Assembly (NCBI GenBank): GCA_028344335.1
Contig: JAOMAZ010000001.1
Coordinates: 75,468 to 133,750, forward strand
Length of the DNA: 58,283 bases
Source of the DNA: Deltaproteobacteria bacterium
GTDB lineage: Archaea; Thermoplasmatota; Poseidoniia; Poseidoniales; Poseidoniaceae
Reading direction: 5' to 3'
Shown in pieces: positions 1-10,300 of the stretch. The notes beneath the pieces are model-generated. The model ran no database searches. It worked only from the letters and a program-made list of their open reading frames with translations, and was not told where the DNA came from. A program made the translations under genes and the position numbers. The stretch's first letter is position 1; each line of letters opens with the position of its first letter.

Positions 1-3000
1 GTAGGCGCCAGTGGCTATATGCAAACCGATTCTGACATCGGTGGTTTTGAGAGTGCAGGGGACTCACTTGACCCTGGTGAAGGTGCTACCTCAAAATACG
101 AAGATAACGATGGAGATGGCCTTGCCGACAGCATGGAATTATCAACTTATGGAACCGACCCAACCAAACGGGATACCGATGGTGATGGTTTGAATGATGG
201 TTGGGAAATAGCCAATGGCCTTAATCCACTAGATAATGGTGAAGGCGACGAAGACGAACCCGATAATGCCCAGACAACACCCGATAGTGATGGGCAAACT
301 ACCGAGGGGGAAACATGGCCAAACCCCGAAGATGGCCCTCATGGGGACCCTGATAAGGATGGCCTCACCAACACTGAGGAAGAAGCACTTGGTACAGACC
401 CAAAAAAGCCTGATACTGATGATGACGGTTTGAATGACCGCTGGGAATCCTTATACACCACCTCAATTACTTGGAATAATGAAGAAATAAACATGTTCGA
501 TCCATTGAATGCAAATTGGAATTGCTCGATGATTAGTGATGATGCTACTAGACTGCAAGTTATCAAACCAAAGTTCGATAATTCTGCTATTCGGCCTTCA
601 TTCGAAGAGATGCACGTAAATGGCTATGTTAGTTGTGATGCAGTCGATGATACTGATGATGATGGATTATTGAATTTTGAAGAGGAATTATATGGCACTA
701 ATCCTACCGTTAAGGATAGTGATGGAGACCTATTAAGTGACCCCGTTGAAATCGGCTTCAATGCTGATTCCCAAGGACGAATTAGCCTTGACATGCATTG
801 TGGAGTCGCACTCTTTGATAATATCGAGAAGAAAGCACCATTCCATGATGTCAGTGGTGCATCTGGATGGTCTTGGTTCCTTGAGGACATGGATGGTGAT
901 GGATTCAAGAATGGTCCAAGCGACTGGGATACTGATGGCGATGGAATGCCAGATGGCTTCGAGCATTGTTACGGAGATATTCTAGACCATCCAGCTGCAG
1001 GTGTAGGTGCTGACCCAAGTCATGTACTAAGTCCAGCTAATAGCAGTGATTCATATGGAGACTGGGATGAAGACGGTTTGTCAAATGTTGATGAATACAA
1101 AGTTGCAGATATGTTTGGTCCTGATAATTACACCAACCCTTGGAAAGAGGATACCGACTCAGATGGCATGCCAGATGGTTGGGAATCAACAAATGGACTA
1201 CACCCTAGGAATGGTGCCAATGCAAATGAGGACCCAGACAGAGATGGCTGGGATGCTGACGGAGATGGTTCAGTCTACTACTCTTCTCTTGAAAATACTG
1301 CAACTGTATATTCAATTAATTATGAATTGGACGATTTCGTTGAAGAAAATTATACTGTCATAACCATGAGAGTAATCTTGGCAGGAGGTACTATTCAATA
1401 CGTTCCAATTCCAGCACCTGTAGAGGGCTACATCTACGAAATCAATGTTGATGTCGGAACTAGAATCGAGTCTCGCTTGACTAGCATGATGGTCATTGTT
1501 GAACCTAATGAGCAATTCACTAACTTAATGGAGTACCTTGCCAAGGACAAAGATGGCGATGGAGTTATTGACGGTCGTTCAACTGATCCTCTAGTTGCAG
1601 ATACCGATGGTGACGGCCTAAAAGATGGGATTGAAGTCATGGGTTGGGAAATCCTCGTTGTCAACAAAGGAACTAACAGAATTATGGTAGTAAGCGACCC
1701 AGGTACATGGGATACGGATGAAGATGGATTATCTGATTTCAGAGAATTTTCCGAGGTTTGTGAGAATGGTGGAAATGCCTCAAACCCTGATACTGATGGT
1801 GATGGTCTTGGAGATTATACCGAAGCAGTTCACGGTTTCGAATGGGATGGTGAGGCATATTCCACAAGTCCATGTATGTTCGACACTGATAATGATGGAT
1901 TGGAAGATGGTGAGGAAGTAATTGAAGGAAAAGACTTCTACATAACCCACGCAAACAATTCAGATACTGATGATGATGGATTGGTTGACGGTTCTGAAGT
2001 CCTTCACATTCCAAGGCATTGGCAAAACCCTACAAATCCACTAGTCAATGACACAGACTCAGATGGTATGTTAGATGGCTGGGAAATGCAAGTTCAGTCT
2101 ATTGAAGACAATACCAATTCCCATAGCCTTTGGGTTGTAGCAGAACCTTGGCTCCCACCAAGTTGTAACTCAATGTCTCAATGTGGACAAGGCCCTGGTG
2201 GATTTATGTTCCAAAATATGAACCAAGGTTTTATTCTTGAAAAGAAATATAGCATTTCTGAAATGAACCTTTCAGGTTTTGCAATACCTGATAATGACAA
2301 ATGCAGCTGTAAAGGTAGATGGGCACTGGACCCATCTCTTGGTAGTTTGAAAGACGATACATTTGATATCGACAACGATACCCTTTCAAATTCTGCAGAA
2401 GCACCGGATAGATGGAATACAAATCCAGTCGATGATGATACTGATGGTGACAGTCTGCCAGATGGCTGGGAAGTAGAATATTCCCAGAAAGCATTGGAAG
2501 CAGGATTAGTAGATAATGCAACCTTGTCTGCAAATGGTGCCCGTGGACCAATGGACCCATCGATGCCCGATAGCGACCTTAATGGAATTAACGATGGAGA
2601 AGAAGACCCCGATGATGATGGGTTGAATAGAACCGGTCTGTACAACCGTTATTGCCCAGATTGGGATGACCCAGCAGGCTCAAACTGCCACATAGATCCA
2701 TACACACCAGATGGTTCAAAATTCTATGATAACCTCGAAAATTATACCAACTTAGAAGAATTCGAAAATGGAACAAATCCAATTTCAAATGACACTGATG
2801 GCGATTCATGGAATGATGGCCCTGAAGTCTACCACCAAGACCATGACGATGATGGTATGGCCACTGGATGGGAATATTATTTCGAGTTTGACCCGATGGA
2901 CCCTGCTGATAAATTAGCAGATTTCGATGGAGATGGAAAGCACAATTACTGTGAATATTATTGGAATACAAATCCAATCGACAGAACAAGTTTCCCCGGT

Positions 3001-3027
3001 CAAGGACAAAGTTGTAACGACCTTTAA
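1..3027 (+). CDS. Large secreted/surface protein with many thrombospondin type-3-like calcium-binding repeats (5' truncated by window)
   Basis: Open frame continues upstream of the ATG at 19 (codons 1-18 open). Repeated DTDGDGLxDGWE / DxDxDG motifs throughout; Cys-poor, Asn/Asp-rich. Confidence 0.9.
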   Translation, partial: VGASGYMQTDSDIGGFESAGDSLDPGEGATSKYEDNDGDGLADSMELSTYGTDPTKRDTDGDGLNDGWEIANGLNPLDNGEGDEDEPDNAQTTPDSDGQTTEGETWPNPEDGPHGDPDKDGLTNTEEEALGTDPKKPDTDDDGLNDRWESLYTTSITWNNEEINMFDPLNANWNCSMISDDATRLQVIKPKFDNSAIRPSFEEMHVNGYVSCDAVDDTDDDGLLNFEEELYGTNPTVKDSDGDLLSDPVEIGFNADSQGRISLDMHCGVALFDNIEKKAPFHDVSGASGWSWFLEDMDGDGFKNGPSDWDTDGDGMPDGFEHCYGDILDHPAAGVGADPSHVLSPANSSDSYGDWDEDGLSNVDEYKVADMFGPDNYTNPWKEDTDSDGMPDGWESTNGLHPRNGANANEDPDRDGWDADGDGSVYYSSLENTATVYSINYELDDFVEENYTVITMRVILAGGTIQYVPIPAPVEGYIYEINVDVGTRIESRLTSMMVIVEPNEQFTNLMEYLAKDKDGDGVIDGRSTDPLVADTDGDGLKDGIEVMGWEILVVNKGTNRIMVVSDPGTWDTDEDGLSDFREFSEVCENGGNASNPDTDGDGLGDYTEAVHGFEWDGEAYSTSPCMFDTDNDGLEDGEEVIEGKDFYITHANNSDTDDDGLVDGSEVLHIPRHWQNPTNPLVNDTDSDGMLDGWEMQVQSIEDNTNSHSLWVVAEPWLPPSCNSMSQCGQGPGGFMFQNMNQGFILEKKYSISEMNLSGFAIPDNDKCSCKGRWALDPSLGSLKDDTFDIDNDTLSNSAEAPDRWNTNPVDDDTDGDSLPDGWEVEYSQKALEAGLVDNATLSANGARGPMDPSMPDSDLNGINDGEEDPDDDGLNRTGLYNRYCPDWDDPAGSNCHIDPYTPDGSKFYDNLENYTNLEEFENGTNPISNDTDGDSWNDGPEVYHQDHDDDGMATGWEYYFEFDPMDPADKLADFDGDGKHNYCEYYWNTNPIDRTSFPGQGQSCNDL

Positions 3028-4736
3028 TGATACGAATGAAGGCAGTCTTCATATCACACCCTTCTGAAGCAGGCCTGCGGGGGAGAGAATTGGCCAAGTC
3101 AGAGGTTTGGATTTCTTTGATATGTCTACTTCTTAGTAGCGTATCACTTGGCTCAGCCTTTGCTGAAAAACATTACAATTCCAGCAATCAAATAACCCTC
3201 AGCGATGCCATCATCGAAGATTGGCTGGTAATTGAAACTCCAGCAGGTATTTCTTTTGAAGATGAAATAGTCGTCAGTGGGTTCACAGAAGTAGAGACTA
3301 CATTATTGAAATGGGATTTAAGAGATTCCCGACTGGATGAAGGAGATAATTCTAGAATTGAGTCCCTAGTTGAAGAAAGTGCTGGGGATCACATTGCGTT
3401 CAGTAAAGTAGCAGAAAATAGATGGAATTGGAGTATCACAATTGGAATCAATAATTCTGTATCTTGTATGTGCATTTTAGAATTGTTGGGTTTGGCTGAA
3501 GATGGCGGAGTTGCTCGAACTGGAACCACATTCATAACTGGAGATGTGAATGGTTCACAGGCACCATTTGGTATTCTGTTCAGCCCAACGATTCATACTA
3601 TTATTTCTACAGAAATAAAATTTGAAGGGATTATCACCGATGATTCTACAAACCGAAATGATGGAATGTTTGAGGCGATGCTGTGTAGAGAAAGTGATTG
3701 CCCGCTTTGGCAATCATGGAATACCAGTTCCCAGTTGATTGAAAATACAAAGTTCCCACTTGTTTTAGATGAATGGAATGACCAGGACCGTTTTTCAGCA
3801 ACTTTAGATTTGGGCTTCCCACAACTATCATCATTGGTTGATGGAGTGTGGCTTGGGTGCATTATTGCCACTGATGCAGCCATGAACGTTGGCCAACCAA
3901 TTTGGTTTAGGGTTTCAGTCAATCGCTTGTATCCTGTTGCCAATCTTTCTGGACCAAACCAAGTCAATGAAACAGAAGTAGCGCTGATTGATGGAACTGC
4001 ATCTCTTGACCCAGGGTGGGCTTGGGAAGGACTTCAATTCATTTGGATGATTCATGACTCTGATGACAACATGAGAGTCCCTCATCAGTGGGAGTGGGAA
4101 GTCGGCGCAGTTCTATCACTCGATACCAATAATAGTGGAGATTTCACGATATTATTGACAGTAGTGGATTGCGGGGGAAAAATGAACTCGACCTCGCACA
4201 ATGTGAAAATAATCAATCAAATCCCACGCCCAAAAATTGTTCTTGAAGGTGTTGAACTTAAGGATGATGAAGTGCTTAGATTGCCCAAATCAGAGTCTTG
4301 GTTTTTTGACAGTAGCCAATCAACTGATGATGAAGTAGCCAGAGGTGGTGTTGACCGAAAATGGTATCTTGATGGAGAGTTGGTGGGAAACACCGCAATC
4401 TTGGAATTGAAATTTGAGCAAATAGATGGCTTGCATGAATTGATTTTAATCTTGACAGATGATGATGGAGCAACAGACAACCTTTCCATTCAAATTGTCG
4501 TCGCTGGTGCTTCTATGGACCCATCTTCAGCTACTATTGAAGGTGAAACGGATTCATGGCGAGCCATTGCCTTCATTGTGATAAGTTCCGGAGCCCTAAT
4601 TTGGTTGCTAAAAATACAAATCCAAAGCAAGGGAAATTCTACAGACTCAAATCAGATGCCGTCATGGAAAAAAGAAAAGGGTCGGAAATTACAATCTAAA
4701 GAATCATTTTACGAAGATAAAGATGGCGACGATTGA
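3027..4736 (+). CDS. Predicted secreted protein with PKD/Ig-like domains and a C-terminal transmembrane anchor
   Basis: N-terminal hydrophobic signal-like segment (WISLICLLLSSVSLGSAFA), PKD-like segments (DGTASLDPGWAWEGLQFIW..., FDSSQSTDDEV), C-terminal TM (AIAFIVISSGALIWLL). Start overlaps the previous stop (TAATGA). Confidence 0.8.
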   Translation: MIRMKAVFISHPSEAGLRGRELAKSEVWISLICLLLSSVSLGSAFAEKHYNSSNQITLSDAIIEDWLVIETPAGISFEDEIVVSGFTEVETTLLKWDLRDSRLDEGDNSRIESLVEESAGDHIAFSKVAENRWNWSITIGINNSVSCMCILELLGLAEDGGVARTGTTFITGDVNGSQAPFGILFSPTIHTIISTEIKFEGIITDDSTNRNDGMFEAMLCRESDCPLWQSWNTSSQLIENTKFPLVLDEWNDQDRFSATLDLGFPQLSSLVDGVWLGCIIATDAAMNVGQPIWFRVSVNRLYPVANLSGPNQVNETEVALIDGTASLDPGWAWEGLQFIWMIHDSDDNMRVPHQWEWEVGAVLSLDTNNSGDFTILLTVVDCGGKMNSTSHNVKIINQIPRPKIVLEGVELKDDEVLRLPKSESWFFDSSQSTDDEVARGGVDRKWYLDGELVGNTAILELKFEQIDGLHELILILTDDDGATDNLSIQIVVAGASMDPSSATIEGETDSWRAIAFIVISSGALIWLLKIQIQSKGNSTDSNQMPSWKKEKGRKLQSKESFYEDKDGDD

Positions 4737-4762
4737 AGAACCAGTTGCCCCTCGCGATTAAT

Positions 4763-6124
4763 ATGTTCAATGCTGATGCCTACATCGCATCACCACCCAA
4801 TGCGATAAGTGAAAGTGAATTCCGTCAGCGTCAACGTAGATTATTATCACAATTAGAAGATGATGAAATACTGATAATAACTGCTAGGAAACCATCAACT
4901 CGTAGCAATGATGTCGAGTATCCATTCAGAAATAACAGCGATATGTTGTATTTTTGTGGTTGGACCGAACCCCAAAGTATTCTTTTCGCCCACAAAAAAG
5001 AGGGTGATTGGTCGGTTGAACTTTTTGTTCAACCTCGGGACATTCTAATGGAGATTTGGCATGGAAGACGGCCAGGGCTTGAAGGGGCCCTAAATCACTG
5101 GCCGATAGATGAAGCACATAGTATCGGGGATTTTAAGGAAATCCTGAGTGAAGTTTTGGCTCAATCATCACGAGTCTACATTAGAGGAGGGCTTGATTCA
5201 ACAGTCGATACAATGGTAAAAGAAGCAATGGAGGCAAGAGACCGTCCTCGACAACAATTAGGCAATGGTCCAACAGCAATAGTGGACCCCTCAATGATGA
5301 TTGCAGAATTAAGACTACGAAAATCAGAGGCAGAAATTGAATTGATGCGACATGCCTGTAAAGTTAGTTCAGGTGCTCATATCGAGGCGATGAAGAATTC
5401 CTCTGAAGGAATTGGAGAATGGCAATTGCAGGCTATTATTGAAGGGTATTTCCGATGGAATTGCCAATCATGGGCCTATCCTAGTATAGTTGGATTTGGT
5501 GAAAATGCCACGATTCTTCACTACCATCAAAATGATTGCCGCTGTATAGGAGAGGAGATTGTTTTGATCGATGCCGGTTCTGAATTCAATGGATATGCCG
5601 CAGACATCACTCGCTCTTGGCCAACTAGTGGTTGCTTTACTGAGGCACAAAGGGAAATTTACGAATTAGTTCTCTCTGCCCAAAAGGCTGCCATTGAACA
5701 ATGCCGAGTTGGTAATCCGTTTAACGCACCTCATGAAGCTGCTAGAAATGTCTTGGCAGAGGGTTTAATCAATCTTGGAATTAGTGAACAAAGCCTTGAA
5801 GAATCATTAGCTAAGGATGGAGATTTGGGGAAATGGTATATGCATAATACCGGTCATTGGATTGGTTTAGATGTCCACGACGTAGGGATATACAGGCCGA
5901 ATGGAGAAGCACGGTTATTCGAAGAAGGAATGGTCATCACAGTTGAGCCAGGATTATATTTTGGTGCTTGGAGGGACGATGTTAATGTTCCTTCAAAATA
6001 TGCAAATATTGGGGTCAGAATTGAAGATGATGTACTAATTACCGCCAATAACCCAGATGTTCTTTCAAAGGATTGCCCTAAAGAAATCGATGAACTAGAA
6101 GCGATTATAGGCTCAAATTGTTGA
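4763..6124 (+). CDS. pepP: Xaa-Pro aminopeptidase, M24B family
   Basis: Aminopeptidase P N-terminal domain (FRQRQRRLLSQL...NNSDMLYFCGW) and M24 metal-site segments (LIDAGSEFNGYAADITRSWP, HNTGHWIGLDVHD, GMVITVEPGLYF). Start chosen at MFNADAYIAS. Confidence 0.92.
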   Translation: MFNADAYIASPPNAISESEFRQRQRRLLSQLEDDEILIITARKPSTRSNDVEYPFRNNSDMLYFCGWTEPQSILFAHKKEGDWSVELFVQPRDILMEIWHGRRPGLEGALNHWPIDEAHSIGDFKEILSEVLAQSSRVYIRGGLDSTVDTMVKEAMEARDRPRQQLGNGPTAIVDPSMMIAELRLRKSEAEIELMRHACKVSSGAHIEAMKNSSEGIGEWQLQAIIEGYFRWNCQSWAYPSIVGFGENATILHYHQNDCRCIGEEIVLIDAGSEFNGYAADITRSWPTSGCFTEAQREIYELVLSAQKAAIEQCRVGNPFNAPHEAARNVLAEGLINLGISEQSLEESLAKDGDLGKWYMHNTGHWIGLDVHDVGIYRPNGEARLFEEGMVITVEPGLYFGAWRDDVNVPSKYANIGVRIEDDVLITANNPDVLSKDCPKEIDELEAIIGSNC

Positions 6125-6133
6125 GGTCTTAAT

Positions 6134-7318
6134 ATGTCTAATTGGAGAGAAATTCTAAATCAACTCAAGTACTGGTCAAGGGAATCAAACGGAAAATATA
6201 GGCTCGATAGAGAAAGTGCAATAACTCTTTACAGAGATGCAGATTTGCATGCATTGCGTTCTGTAGCTCACCAGCGCCGTCTTCAAATGCATCCTTCGAA
6301 AGAAACTACTTACTTAATCGATAGAAATATCAATTACACAAATATTTGTACAATTAATTGTCAATTTTGTTCTTTTTACAGACCCCCAGGTCATGAGGAA
6401 ACTTATACTCAAACATTTGAAGAAATTAGTCAGAGAATCTTAGAACTAGAGGCTCAAGGAGGGACGAGAATATTGATGCAAGGAGGAGTAAATCCCGAAC
6501 TTGATTTACAATGGTACTGCGACTTGTTATCTGCACTTAAAGAAAAACATCCAACCATTCTCCTAGATTGCTTTTCACCTATTGAAATTGATGGTATTGC
6601 TGAAGTATGTAATTTGTCAACACTTGCAGTATTAGGGCGATTGAAAGAGGCTGGTTTAGATGGTTTGCCAGGAGGAGGCGCAGAAATGCTAGTTGATTCA
6701 ATACGTAAGGATGTATCCCCAAAGAAGCATGCTGCCGGCGAATGGATGCGAGTTATGCAAGAAGCTCAATCACTTGGACTAACTACTAGCGCCACTAATG
6801 TATTTGGCTTTGGAGAAACATTTGAAGATAGAATTGACCACCTGCTTTTTGTCAGGGAATCTCAAGAACATTCCCTAGCCCAATGGGGAAATGGTTTCAC
6901 TTCCTTCATTGCATGGCCTGTTCAATTAGAGAATAATTCCTATGGCCGTAGAAATAAGGGCCGGAATAAATACGAATTGGGTGCTGGACCAAGCGAATAC
7001 CTTCGCCATATCGCTATCTCAAGGCTACTACTTGACAATGTGGAACATATTCAGGCATCTTGGCCAACCATGGGAATGGGGGTTGCACAAATGGCCTTAT
7101 TGGGTGGTGCAGATGATGCTGGCTCAACTATGATGGAAGAGAATGTGGTATCAGCATCAGGCACAGATAAGTTAGAAGCTAGTGAAGCAGAATTACAATG
7201 GGCAATAATTCGAGCAGGATTCAAACCAAGGCGTAGAAATAGCCTGTATCAATTATTAGAGACTCCTGCTTCTTCTGAAAAAATTGGGAGTTTATCGACT
7301 CCGCCACCCTCACAATAG
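6134..7318 (+). CDS. mqnC: Radical SAM protein, MqnC-like (dehypoxanthine futalosine cyclase), CofH/MqnE superfamily
   Basis: NYTNICTINCQFCSFYRPPG radical SAM CxxxCxxC; LMQGGVNPELDLQWY; GLDGLPGGGAEML; TSATNVFGFGET typical of MqnC. Confidence 0.85.
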   Translation: MSNWREILNQLKYWSRESNGKYRLDRESAITLYRDADLHALRSVAHQRRLQMHPSKETTYLIDRNINYTNICTINCQFCSFYRPPGHEETYTQTFEEISQRILELEAQGGTRILMQGGVNPELDLQWYCDLLSALKEKHPTILLDCFSPIEIDGIAEVCNLSTLAVLGRLKEAGLDGLPGGGAEMLVDSIRKDVSPKKHAAGEWMRVMQEAQSLGLTTSATNVFGFGETFEDRIDHLLFVRESQEHSLAQWGNGFTSFIAWPVQLENNSYGRRNKGRNKYELGAGPSEYLRHIAISRLLLDNVEHIQASWPTMGMGVAQMALLGGADDAGSTMMEENVVSASGTDKLEASEAELQWAIIRAGFKPRRRNSLYQLLETPASSEKIGSLSTPPPSQ

Positions 7319-10300
7319 TAATGATGTCATCATTCCTTGCTGTGGAGTGCTAACAATATGTTGTAGACAAGCATCTCTCATGTTGAAAGGTGTGCATTCC
7401 ATCATCAAAGGATCTGGAATAGAAGGCCCCTGCATTGAAAAAGAACCGATTGTAGAACCTGTGGAATTATAGTAGACCAGCCAGATGTGTGCTTCGATGT
7501 TCCTAGTTCCACCAGTATCGGATTGCGGAACATATTCTTGCCCTTGGAGAAGGCCACGATAAGAAAGATTGTTTTCCGCCCCAAAATTGATCCAGTTAGT
7601 GATATCATATCTCCATTGTTTGACGTCTTGACCTGCACACCAACCAGCTCTACCATATGGCCATGAACCCATTTGGTTAGCAACTACCCCTTCATCTATC
7701 AGATTCTGACAACCTTTGCTTTGGCCTACAATAAGGTGATGCTCCATAGTTGAATGACCATTCATCGAATAATGATGTTCGTGATTGCAAAACTCCGAAC
7801 AATTTGCGGCATCCGAACCAAAGCCATGACCTGTTATGGTGGCTACGATTTCCGCCCTATCTGCTCCTTCAGGAGGAGTGAATAGATGTTGACGCTTATG
7901 CTGACTTTGATTGTTATACTCTCCTTTGAATTGACCACCTGAAAATGCATATTCTGCGGCAAAGGAAGTATCATCTTCGGCCCAGTTTGAAAGTAAGACG
8001 GTCATTTCCATCCCCATTTTATTAGCTCCCGAGAATTTGAATCTGCGTTCTCCACCGTCCTGTACCATCCAAAGATATGGTGTGATATCAGTCAACCACT
8101 GACCTTCTCTGCCATAGGTAGTGATGTAGCGCACGAATTCGGTTCCACATACAGAGGAATTATCAGCATCACAGATTTTCAAATAGTGTAGGTAATCCCA
8201 TTCATGGCAACCTCCTCCAGAATAGCGATTTCTATTATCTTCACATGAATGATAGGCATAAACTTCCATTGTGTCGAATCCAGACATAGTTGCTGCATCT
8301 GGGAATGTAGCATTAGAATATGATGAATAGCTACTAGTCCAACCACCTGAATGCCACTGCTCAGAAAAGATAGGCACAGTTGTTATTCCTGGGTCAGTGG
8401 TGCGGATGCGATAGGTGTATTCACTATTCCAACTATGAGGTTCATTGGCGAATTGCGAAGGGTTAGTACAACAACTACTTCCTTGGGACCAATCATGTAG
8501 GCTGCCTGTTTCTCTAGCTTGTTGGAAGCGGTCTATGCCGTAGTAAAAAGTTCCCCAGTTTTGAATTAATGAGCCAAGACCACCGTTAATTGAGCCTCCT
8601 TGCTGGTCTATGAAATGAATTCTTGGCATCCACTTTTCTTCTTCAGAGGACGTTAACTTGGATTCGACATCAGCTTTGCGATTTACCACATCACTATGGT
8701 ATGAGGAATCAAAAGAACCGTAGAATAGATGCACATTATCTGGTAGAGCACGGATAATTGTGGCGGGATTATAAGTCCAAGTCCCCGAGTTACTATTTCC
8801 GCTTCCATCGGTATATTTGAACAAAAATAGATAGGTGTCATTTCCAGTCCATTTATTTTGGAAATTCCACGTTGTTCCAGCGAGTGTTGGAAATGAAAAA
8901 GTAGAGACTATATCCATCCTTCCATTGCCATAGGGGCCACTATTCCATGTAACTGGAAGTTGGTTAACTGTACATCCTAATTGATTGACAGTCCACTTTG
9001 TAGGCGTATCAGGGCATTGGTCAACATTAGAGAATACACCATCGCCATCAAGGTCAGCACAACCAACGTTACTCACTGCAACACCTTCTGGAGTACCAGG
9101 ACATTGGTCCTCATCGTCTAGAATACCGTCATTATCACTATCTCGTTGGTTGCCTGCACAACCGAATTCATCGACATCTATTCTATTTAATTCAGTAAAG
9201 GGGCATAAGTCCAGTTGGTATCCAGTTTCATTAAAATCGGCGACTCCATCATTATCATCATCGTAGTCTTCATCGTTATCTCGACAACCATCTTGGTCCC
9301 AATCTGAATAACTATCACGGAGCCATGCGATTGCTCCTGTTTGACAAGAATCTTCGGTATCGTTCAAACCATCATTATCATCATCATAATCTTCGTCAAC
9401 ATCTCTACATCCATCCGAATCCCAATCAGATGAAAACCCACTCAACCATGATGTTTCACCGATGGGACAAAAATCCAAAATATCGATCACACCATCATTG
9501 TCATCATCTTCATCCTCATCACTATCTCGACAGCCATCTTGGTCGTGATCAATATCAAGACTACTATTCCAACCATACTGCTGTGGACAATTATCAATAC
9601 TATCTGCTATACCATCATTATCATCATCTAAATCTTCCCAACCGTCATGGCAGCCATCTCCATCAAGGTCTGTATCAGGACTACTTGACCAACCATCTTC
9701 GTCTCCCCATCCCTCTGGGCATGAATCAAATTCATCATCGATTCCATCTCCATCCATATCGTTAATTCCACTACCAAACAATAGCGTGAAACTACGGTTC
9801 GTTGAAACTACGCTCCATGTCCCACAGGTTGCTTGGGCAAGTCCTGAACCACTTTCATTGATAATGCCGAGTTCAATAGCAAAAGAACCTGTCATTTCGT
9901 TAAAGATACCGGTATAATTTTGACTAAAGAATTGTGCTGATATGGAACAGGTCTCCATTGCTTCGTGTTCAATGCTACCTCGTAAGGTGAATTCTGCAAT
10001 TTCATCTAATTCATAGATTGCTGATAAGAGTAGGATTGGTGGGGATTCAATTGGAGTTAAAATTTCAACAAGAATATCACTATACTGCAATATTTCTCCA
10101 TCTGTGAAAGTTAATTCAAAATCAACAGTCCATATACCTGGAGTTAGAAAACCAATAATTAATTGAAAACTCCCTTCATCTGTTACACTGAAGAAAGAAC
10201 CCTCGGGTTCAGCATCAATGATTTTTTCATGTTGGGAACTAAGGTTCATTGTTACCTCATCACCTATTTTCCAGCCTCCAATTTGTCCTTTAATTATAAC

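Noticed and set aside
2178-3097. Antisense ORFs (155, 109, 169 aa) opposite the first large gene
   Set aside because: Shadow ORFs of repetitive D/G/N codons; the + strand frame is clearly the coding one.
9325-9765. His-rich + strand ORF (146 aa, HYHHHNLRQ...)
   Set aside because: Exactly antisense to the TSP3 repeat array of the - strand lipoprotein; the His richness is the reverse complement of Asp/Asp-Asn codons.
8960-9765. CRISPR-like periodic repeat pattern
   Set aside because: Periodicity is coding (TSP3 repeats, in frame, variable), with no identical direct repeats or unique spacers, and no cas genes.
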